From positions 133,490,295-133,554,294 of the forward strand of contig CM060977.1 in the NCBI GenBank assembly GCA_030765065.1: a stretch of 64,000 bases of DNA, written 5' to 3'. How positions within the stretch are numbered: the first letter of the stretch is position 1; every line of letters starts with the position of its first letter. Of this stretch, positions 56,861-64,000 are shown piece after piece. The DNA is from Deroplatys truncata. Taxonomy: Eukaryota > Arthropoda > Insecta > Mantodea > Mantidae. Below the pieces are notes generated by a model. The model was not told the DNA's origin, ran no database searches, and worked only from the letters and a program-made list of their open reading frames with translations. Made by a program: the position numbers and the translations under genes.

Positions 56861-57421
56861 GTCTCCCGAATTCCCGTAGTTGTACACGACGCGCCAGTAA
56901 TGTTGGTTGTATGTTGCAGGAGATTCTATGTTGGCACAAATTTTAATGTTACGAGTTGTGACACTCTATACATGTATATGTATAGTACGGTTGCACTGCA
57001 GATTTAAAATTCTACAGACAAGAGTGAGATACGAACTTGGAACCTCCGTTAAAAATCGCTGCCATAACAACTCATACACAAAGCACAGCTGTGGATTCTA
57101 CATCAAAGCAGCTACTAATATATAATCTTCAGATGTATGATTCATGACGGATTGGTTATATTATTGTTATTATACAAAACAGTATGTTGGGTAGATAATG
57201 TAACAACCAAAGCTAATATCAGCCCTTGCCTCATTTGCGGTAACAGTGTATCAATATCAGAGCGCTTTTAAATAAAATGACAAACGGAGGCTAGCAGTCC
57301 TGCGCAATGTAATGATAAAGCAGTAGAAATACTTTACATTCCCTGATGTTGTCATTTGGGAGCCTATTCAAACAAAGTGAACGGCGATTCGGGAACACGG
57401 TGCACAGTGTGATGATTCTAA
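56861..57421. other. Intergenic, no recognised feature
   Basis: Nothing supported apart from TAA at 57419-57421, the target-site copy of the next element. Confidence 0.4.
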
Positions 57422-57579
57422 GGCCCGGTTTCACAATATAAGGTTAAACTTCGAATCGGGCTTATCCGGAGAGTTAAGCTACAGCTGAGTTTTACAGCGC
57501 GTGGTTCAAGCGCTAAGCCGAGATTATACGGGACTCGACTTAAACCGTACATATCTGCGGTTTAAGTTAAGGAGTCGCC

Positions 57580-58069
57580 ATGTTATCTGATGACGAAAAT
57601 TTTAGTGACGAGGAAATGCAAATTATTTTAAACCATATCCATAATAGAAGACGGCCTAAAGTGTTTAGAATGCGTCCAAATCATTTCCACATATGGAATG
57701 ATCGAGAATTCTACGAGAGGTTTCGGTTAAGTAAACAGTCTGCGATTATGGTACTATAGATTATTGATGATGCAATTAAACATAAAACAGACTGGTAAGT
57801 AAAACGTAATATTAAATTTATTCTTACACCTTTATAATATACTTTATCGCTCATAAGGTATTATTACTTTATATTTCAGGAACAAAGCCCTCTCGTCAGA
57901 AGCGATGCTTCTTTTGACGTTGAGGTTATATGCAAGTGGAAGCATGCTAATTGCAGCTGGAGATTTTTCCGACGTCTCAAAATCTACAGCATGCAGGGTT
58001 GTGAAAATTGTTTCACGTCCATCAATTTGGACACCAATTAATTCATTTATTCCTCGTCGATTGGCGTAA
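57580..58069 (+). pseudogene. Harbinger transposase (HARBI1-like), N-terminal part
   Basis: Exon 1 from ATG 57580 gives MLSDDENFSDEEMQIILNHI, RPNHFHIWNDREFYERFRLS, KQSAIMVL and then a stop at 57757; the frame continues IIDDAIKHKTDW to 57794. A GT-AG intron of 85 bp (57795-57879, gtaagt ... tatatttcag) joins in frame to exon 2: NKALSSEAMLLLTLRLYASG, SMLIAAGDFSDVSKSTACRV, VKIVSRPS, ending TAA at 58067-58069. This is the region before the first catalytic Asp of Harbinger transposases. Everything after 'RPSIW' is deleted, so no nuclease activity is possible. Confidence 0.86.
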
Positions 58070-58380
58070 TTAACGATGGCACAGCTGGACCTCCACCTGT
58101 ACCCCGAATAGCACTTTTCTCATCGGCATATTTCTTTTTTGTAACTTTCTTCAAATTGTAATATTTCTTCTTCAACACGGTAGCATCTCTGTATATTATT
58201 CCGCTCTTTGTATTGAATAACTCCGCAATTTTCCCCCACGTTTGGTTCTTCCTGCTCCACAGTACCTTAACAGATTGCTTGCACTCTATTATGTGTTTAT
58301 ACTGTTTTACAATTTCTAACAGAATGCTAACTTCTTGAGAAGTGAAGTGGCAGTACGTTTTGGCTCTGATTTTTCGGTAA
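58065..58380 (-). pseudogene. Harbinger Myb/SANT-like DNA-binding protein, N-terminal part
   Basis: On the minus strand: KIRAKTYCHFTSQEVSILLE, IVKQYKHIIECK, WSRKNQTWGKIAELFNTKSG, IIYRDATVLKKKYYNLKKVT, KKKYADEKSAIRGTGGGPAV. The Trp-spaced helical pattern and the basic end fit the Myb/SANT-like accessory protein that Harbinger elements use to bind their ends and carry the transposase to the nucleus. Open over about 105 codons without a stop. No start codon is assigned with confidence; the C-terminus is lost at the deletion junction near 58065. Confidence 0.8.
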
Positions 58381-58639
58381 TTTTAATTGTGTATCTGATA
58401 ACCTATAAAACCTTACTTTCAGGAACAGTGCCGCCATAAACAAATGATGGGAATTCGCTCGATGCGCATCCGCAAGCGTTACCAACTTTTAAGTTTCAAG
58501 GAATTGTTCAGCTCAGTAAAGCCAAACGTGGTTGCCCTCGCAAAGCTTTAACCAAAGCTTAACTTTTGTTTAAGCTGCGTCCGTAGCTTAGTGAAGGTTC
58601 GACTTAAACCTGAACTGTGAAACCGGCCCTAAGTCATTA

Positions 58640-59617
58640 CACTAGTCTGCATTTTCAAACTTTTTGTCTGATGATTTCTTAAAGTTCTTGAATCAACTTT
58701 TTATGATAATTCCAGAAATAACTTCCGTTTTTTTTATCACGCCAGGTTTTTACACAAAATAAGTAATGTTTTGACAATTTTACTAATGAGTGTAGAAAAG
58801 TATTCAAATACCATTTCACACAAGATAAGCTTTTATTCAAGAAACATTTTAAAAATACTCTCAAGAACTCCCCTAATTTATTTTATGACTACATTAAGAA
58901 GCCAAAGTGTTTCATTTAGTTTTTTTCAAACTTTCTCTTCTTCGACTTGCTTACATATCCTTGAAGATGACTGTCCCTCCTCAACATCCAACAGTAGTCG
59001 GCCATCATAGTTTCATTCCATCTCCCCTGGTACCTCCCCTCCATTTCCTTAACATCTTGATGAAAACGTTCACCCTGCTCTTCACTATAATGTCCCATAT
59101 TTTCTGAAAAGTAGCCAATATGTGAATGCAGAAAATGCACCTTTACACTCATGTTACAACCCATCTTCTTGAAAATTTCCAACATTGTTTCGACAATGGC
59201 CTTGTAATTAGGATCTTTGTTATTGCCTAAGAAGTTTTCAGTAGCTGATTGGAAGGGGTCCATGCTTCTATTTCTCTCTCATTCATTGTCTTCTCAAAAT
59301 CTTCATCCTTCATCAATTTCTTTATTTGAGGACCAACAAATATTCCAGCTTTTAATTTGTCTTGTGTAATGAAGGGAAATTTCTTGGAAAGGTACTTGAA
59401 GCAGGGTCCATCCTGTGATAGAACCCTACAAATTGCTTCATCAAGCCCAATTTTATGTGTAGTGGCGGAAGCAATATCTTTATATCTCTATATTTTTGAA
59501 GTAAAATTGTGAAACTATTGTACGTGATAGAAAAAAAAACTAAAAGCAGTTAAGCATAAAAAAGGGAGTCAGAATCACTTGTTAGTTTTCAGTCATCCGA
59601 TATCATGCACACTAGTG
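58640..59617 (-). mobile_element. Orphan TIR element, copy B
   Basis: Ends CACTAGTCTGCAT at 58640 and (minus strand from 59617) CACTAGTGTGCAT. Near-identical layout to copy A at 7764-8772, with small indels. It begins ten bases after the Harbinger element ends. Confidence 0.68.
58916..59470 (-). pseudogene. Relic of the repeated arthropod protein, copy B
   Basis: Same blocks as copy A: MKQFV, KKLMKDEDFEKTMNE, ENFLGNNKDPNYKAIVETML, KVHFLHSHIGYFSENMG, SEEQGERFHQDVKEMEGRYQ, MMADYCWMLRRDS. It has the same frame break before 'ENFLG' as copy A, plus one more near 59430 (lost bases after MKQFV). About 90 percent identical to copy A in the second block by eye. Confidence 0.7.
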
Positions 59618-60184
59618 TTATTATCATACGCATATTACTTGTGCTCAGGTCCGCAGCAATATTGAAGTGGGTTATAATGGCGATCTGTTTACAAAATAAC
59701 CGGAAATATTCAAGCACACCCACCTTTTTTGTAGAAGAAACATTTCTCGTTTCCCGAATGGAATTCGGAATCAGATGTTTCAGTGGCTGCGCTACAGGAC
59801 CAGTCAAAATGAAAAATCTTATGAATTCGTAATTGGTTATCTGTGCTAATACGTAACCTATAGTAATGATTACGGTTATTATGCAAAACATTGCCATCTG
59901 GGAAAGGAAGGGATTCCTGATCTGTGTTAATCTTCATCATTTGATATGTACAGTTTCAAACTTTATTTATATTTATATGGTTGCAAATCTGGACAATTAT
60001 TTCATTGTTTTCAGTGCAAAAAGCGATTTTTTATGTGAAACAAAGAACATGCTAAAACAAAAGTGATACGTTAATTACGAGTAATATACTAGAACTTAGT
60101 AAAATTCCTCGGTCTATGGACTGCGCGAGTATTTAGAAGTGATAAATCGTCCCCGCTTACTTGTCGTTTGCCTTTAACTACTGA
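59618..60184. other. Intergenic, no recognised feature
   Basis: Nothing supported. Confidence 0.4.
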
Positions 60185-60189
60185 ATTAT

Positions 60190-60339
60190 CCAATTCCCCT
60201 TGCATCTACAAGAAAATTAGTAATAAGATTAACATCTCGATATCTCCATTAACAAGAAGCACATGGAGAATAAGTGTTTGTAAAAATAGTTTATACAGGA
60301 GTAGAGAAAGTCATGTGAGTGTAACACATCAGATTTTTA
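60190..60339 (+). repeat. HT1 3'-end fragment
   Basis: 'ccaattccccttgcatctacaagaaaattag...gtagagaaagtcatgtgagtgtaacacatcagattttt': only the last 150 bases, with the sub-terminal motif (GGAGTAGAGAAAGT) and hairpin intact. Confidence 0.82.
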
Positions 60340-60429
60340 ATATACTATTACAAGGTCTCGTTAATCTTATCCAAGAAAAGTATGTTATCACTAGCAAACT
60401 TCAGGGATTAAACCTTATCCAGACAACTT

Positions 60430-60510
60430 ATCCCACCTAGATTCAAGTCCTGGTCTCCTAATTGCTAGACAAACACGCTACTCGTTAAACCACAGAGTTA
60501 ACTTAGCAAA
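60430..60510 (-). repeat. tRNA-like SINE head (tentative)
   Basis: On the minus strand 'gttaactctgtggtttaacgagtagcgtg' and 'ccaggacttgaatctagg' resemble A- and B-box regions. No known body next to it. Confidence 0.35.
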
Positions 60511-60729
60511 ATTGCGAGTAATAAAAGGTTTCTGATTCATCTCTTAATCACACCAGGGAACTTGTACACACTTATATGTCCCACATTATCGGTTGTCTGT
60601 GCAATTAATACGAAACCTTGGACATTAGAGGTTTTAAGGCACTATAGAGAGGTTCCATATGGATACTTTGTGCAATATAGCGGCTGTGGGGAAAGTGTAC
60701 GTGAAATAAAATGTGGTGGCGTGGCGATT

Positions 60730-60953
60730 CAAGGGGGGATGTTATTGATCACGTGATCGAGCGGCGCGCATGCCGGTAGCAGCGCGTGTGTGTGTGTCGG
60801 AACAGGTTGGGGAGACGGACGGCAGTCGTCGTGTTGGGCGTCTGGAGTAGAGACGCGGTGCCGTCCACGCAGGCGCCGTTCTTGCGCGGTACGGTGTTAT
60901 CAAGTCAATTAATTCTGCGTGGTGTTCCTCCACAGTCCGTGATTTCCTGCAAG
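60730..60953 (+). promoter_or_regulatory. CpG-rich promoter and possible 5' non-coding exon
   Basis: About 22 CpG dinucleotides in 60751-60890 stand out from a window that is otherwise CpG-poor and AT-rich. The block ends with 'cctgcAAG|GTAAGAG' at 60953/60954, a strong splice-donor context. No ATG opens a convincing frame. About 3 kb of AT-rich, gene-free sequence follows, as expected for a first intron. This suits the start of a host gene transcribed to the right, with coding exons beyond the window. It could also be a leftover transposon promoter. TATA or initiator elements are not clear. Confidence 0.4.
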
Positions 60954-61865
60954 GTAAGAGGTGTTTGTCAACGGTGTGAATTATTTCAAGCCTTTACAAC
61001 TTACGCTGTATGTTTGTGATGGCGTTAAATTAAAGGCCTGTTTGAAAACAAATTACAAACAATTCTACAGTCATGTTGTTTTGAAAGGTTAAGTTCAAGA
61101 GAAACGAGAGCGTTTAGAAATCAACCTTATTGCCAATTCTGGGACTTTCCTGGTGTTGATAGTGTCTTTTCATAGTTCTTAATGGGTGCATAGAAGAACC
61201 TCGTAATTTAACAGTAATTGAAATAAATGGCGTTGTTAGCAACGTGATGTGCTGTTTGTTTATGGCGTTCTATTAAATTGTGAATATATACGCTTAAGAA
61301 TGTTTACCTGATTTATTATTTTCTTTAAACATAAATTATGAGAAAACTAGTATTTTCAAGGAGTTCACTTCATGACGTTTCTTTAGTGATGATTGAGAGT
61401 AGTTAATAAAGGTAAAATAGAACCGAAGTACGAATTGTATTTAAGTTAATGTGAAATCAGTCATGCAAGGCTTAAATGGAACTCGAAAAGTGCAGTGCTA
61501 AATAATAATAATAAGGTGGGTATTTTCTATATAACTTTTATAATAAGTGTGTATTTATTTTAATATTGAGTGTTTCACCTTCTCAGGCCCAATTTTATTT
61601 CCACCAAAACACTCTTAAAAGTTGATACGGTAACTACTTTGTCCATAGGAGCTGTTGGTACATGGTTCAGTTGACAAATGCATCATCACCGGTCAGAATT
61701 TCACTGACGAATGTTAGCAAGGTTCGAATCCTCGTTGAGGTGCTATCAAACGCACGGTAAAGGACTGAATGGGCAACATAAAATAAAGCATTGTGGCGAA
61801 ACATTTGTTTTGGGCCTCAATTTTAAAAACATCACTTGCTAATTGTATTTTTATTTACAATATTT
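60954..61865 (+). other. Gene-free AT-rich sequence, possible intron
   Basis: No repeat boundary or open frame of note, except a tRNA-like head at about 61645-61745 ('tggttcagttgac' and a perfect B-box GGTTCGAATCC at 61721). If 60953 is a real donor, this is intronic. Confidence 0.35.
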
Positions 61866-62617
61866 ATATGTTTTGAAACCCCTGAATCAAAAAAAAATTT
61901 TTTTGGAAACATGTCCGTGTGTGTGTGTCTGTGAACAGCATAACTCAGAAACGAACAGTCGGATAAACACCAAACTTAGTATTTAGATTCACTATCTTTC
62001 AGAGATGCGACACGAAGGTTTTCAAGAAAATCCCCCCTACCCAGATTATCCTTTACATGGAAATTTTTCGAAAATTTTAATTTTCTCAAAAATGGCTAAC
62101 GATTTTGAATAAAATATCATATGTTTAAGTTATTTTTATGGCAAATGAAATGTATATCTCGAATTTTCTGGGAATTTCTCCAAAAGCATTCTTCATTGTG
62201 AACGACTTTTGCATAACTGGTAAACCATAAGCGATAGACAAAATGTGATTACACAAAAAATGTAGATCGCGTTAAAATACACAATTTATGCCATATACAG
62301 TTTTTTTGAGTGAACCATTTTCGAGATATTGCCTGTTATTCCCTTAAATTTTCTAATACTTTTTCTCAAATGGATATTCATTATTCATTTTTTATGTCCT
62401 GGACATGCAAAGAGAATGGAATGCGCCACATAGCAACCAGCTCTTAAAATATTTGACTATCGCTTAAAGCCTACCATATTCTCCTTGAACCTACAAGAAA
62501 ATTAGCAATAAGATTAACATCTCGATTAACATGAAGCATATGGAGAATAAGCGTTTGTAAAAATAGTTTGTACAAGAGTAGAGAAAGTCATGCGAGTGTA
62601 ACACATCAGATTTTTTT
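61866..62617 (+). mobile_element. HT1 copy, 5'-truncated
   Basis: Lacks the first 80 bases including the 5' motif; begins 'tatgttttgaaacccctgaatc', has a short (GT)n core, and ends AGTAGAGAAAGTCATGCGAGTGTAACACATCAGATTTTTTT. Confidence 0.82.
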
Positions 62618-63709
62618 CATTTTGCATAAGCTAGGCTGGTAACCGGAAATTTAAACAAACTTCGGAAATATGCTGCGGTGAAGTTGAAAGCTTAAATGGT
62701 TTTGTTTTGCGGCAATAACATGTATATACACTGTTTATTATAACAGATATAAGATTGAAAGATCAAAAGGATGTCGCTATACCTGCGATTATAGACAGCC
62801 CGGATCGGTGTTCCATCTTTCATGCGTTAGACTCTACGCCAACATCATGTGATTTTCCCTGTTTAAGAGACATTAGTTCTTTTTGAGTCATCTTTCAATC
62901 AGCAAATATTTGGATTGTTACTCCGGCTTCAATTTTACATTTCGAGGTTCTAACGTTACGCAGTTTTCTGCCCAAGGACATTTGGCAACTCAGATTTGAC
63001 TTCAAAATAGTATGATTGGGATATTATATCATCCGCAAAATGTCAAATTCTGAAGTTTCTAATTTGTTTTTACATATTTTATCTTAAATAGCACATTTTA
63101 CTTTGATTGGATGTACTAATGACATTTTCTTACAGTTTTAATTCGTGTGCTCTTTGGAAATGTTATTTTATGAGTTAGAAATACTATCAAAAATATAGTA
63201 CTGAATATTCTATTTTGTAAGGTTGTTTGGTTACGGCTGCTTGATAAAATAGTTGTCAATTTATTTACACTTCAAAATAATTATAAGTTCGTATAAAATA
63301 TTTTGGAATTACCATTGATAACGTAATTTATGTGTGTATTTATTACTTTGGCTTTCGACTTTGAATCATGTACACGTTTACACTCTCATTCATACCTTGT
63401 TTCAATGTTTTAGATGACGTAGGTGTATTTGACTCTTGGAAGCAATATATTCATTAGCAACGATGTTAATTTGTTGCAAATTTGATTACTGTTCCTATAG
63501 TTGAAATGTTACACATTCATACTTTCAGATTCTAGAGAATCGAATCGGAGATATCTGAGAATATCACTTGACCACAGAGAGTCTTGTTAAAACTAGTTCT
63601 CCATTGCTAAGGAGTTTGCGATGTCTGCGTATCTTGTTTCAAATTCATATTTATGCGTTCATTTTGTTATTTGCTTATTTCGGTCACAGGTGCTTGCACT
63701 TTACTTATT
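62618..63709. other. Gene-free AT-rich sequence
   Basis: No feature supported; continues the possible intron. Confidence 0.4.
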
Positions 63710-64000
63710 ACTTTCTCTACTACGTATAGTAAGTAGGGGAAGTACTGTATTCCACCCAAAAATTCGATACCAAGATTTCACCGGAAATACAGGTTTTCAG
63801 ACACCTTGAATCCAAAAAAAGCATTTTTGGAAACATGTCCTTGTGTGTGTGTGTGTGTGTATGTGTGTGTGTGTGTGTGTCTGTGAACAGCATAACTCGG
63901 AAACGAACAGTCGGATAAACACCAAACTTGGTATTTAGGTTCAATATCTTCCAGAGATGCAACACGAAGGTTTTCAAGAAAAACCCCCCATCGCCAAATT
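63710..64000 (+). mobile_element. HT1 copy, 5' part, runs out of window
   Basis: ACTTTCTCTACTACGTATAGTAAGTAGGGG at 63710, a (TG)n core at 63842-63880, and the body to the window edge. Confidence 0.88.

Larger units (their letters stand above)
57422..58629. mobile_element. PIF/Harbinger element, internally deleted
   Basis: Terminal inverted repeats GGCCCGGTTTCACA and (minus strand from 58629) GGGCCGGTTTCACA, flanked by TAA direct repeats (57419-57421 and 58630-58632), the 3-bp target duplication of this superfamily. It carries the start of a transposase on plus and a Myb/SANT-like protein on minus, the two-gene convergent layout of Harbinger. The catalytic part between them is missing. Confidence 0.9.

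Overview
This is a repeat-dominated stretch of a nuclear animal genome, almost certainly an arthropod and probably an insect with a large genome. The evidence is the company of repeats: Tc1, mariner and PIF/Harbinger DNA transposons, R1/Jockey-like and other non-LTR retrotransposon relics, a Gypsy-like Gag relic, several tRNA-headed SINE families, and a TIR-bounded element carrying a protein fragment that I recognise as widely repeated in arthropod genomes. A cockroach-like (polyneopteran) host is a guess only. I see no intact host protein-coding gene. The one candidate host feature is a CpG-rich stretch at 60.73-60.95 kb ending in a good splice donor, which may be a 5' non-coding first exon on the + strand.

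The most abundant component is a roughly 0.85-0.95 kb repeat, labelled HT1 here, present as more than a dozen full, truncated, tandem or old copies on both strands. It has a 12-bp inverted motif near both ends (ACTTTCTCTACT / AGTAGAGAAAGT), a GT-rich microsatellite core, a 3'-terminal hairpin (ATGTG...CACAT), T-run flanks and head-to-tail partial dimers. This is the layout of non-autonomous Helentron-type rolling-circle elements (HINE/INE-1-like). In two copies the core seems to have expanded into simple-sequence arrays of about 1.3 kb (34.9-36.15 kb) and 1.9 kb (49.3-51.2 kb).

Layout: 0-3.3 kb, two HT1 copies, one with a 4-unit tandem 3' end, plus a SINE-A tail. 3.5-8.8 kb, a non-LTR relic, a 5' piece of Tc1, SINE-A and orphan-element copy A. 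8.8-11.6 kb, an inverted-repeat-flanked HT1 copy carrying a Tc1 with two 3' halves in inverted order. 12-21.9 kb, HT1 copies, an old mariner, a full-length Tc1 and SINE-B. 23.6-26.2 kb, an R1-like ORF2 C-terminus interrupted by a mariner; 26.2-27 kb and 39.65-40.36 kb, an inverted pair of repeat RX. 28.1-30.1 kb, SINE-C, a short mariner and another non-LTR RT relic. 31.7-34.7 kb, a degenerate gag split by a 1.3 kb foldback. 36.5-46.9 kb, HT1 copies, non-LTR relics and nested SINEs. 47-52.6 kb, SINE-A, a Penelope-like end with a hammerhead-like motif, and HT1 copies with the giant array. 53-59.6 kb, two full-length Tc1-superfamily elements, SINE-B, a Harbinger derivative and orphan-element copy B. 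60-64 kb, the possible first exon and intron, and two more HT1 copies.

No pathway can be assigned. The biology is layered insertion, so nesting, target-site duplications and shared junctions give a partial order of events.
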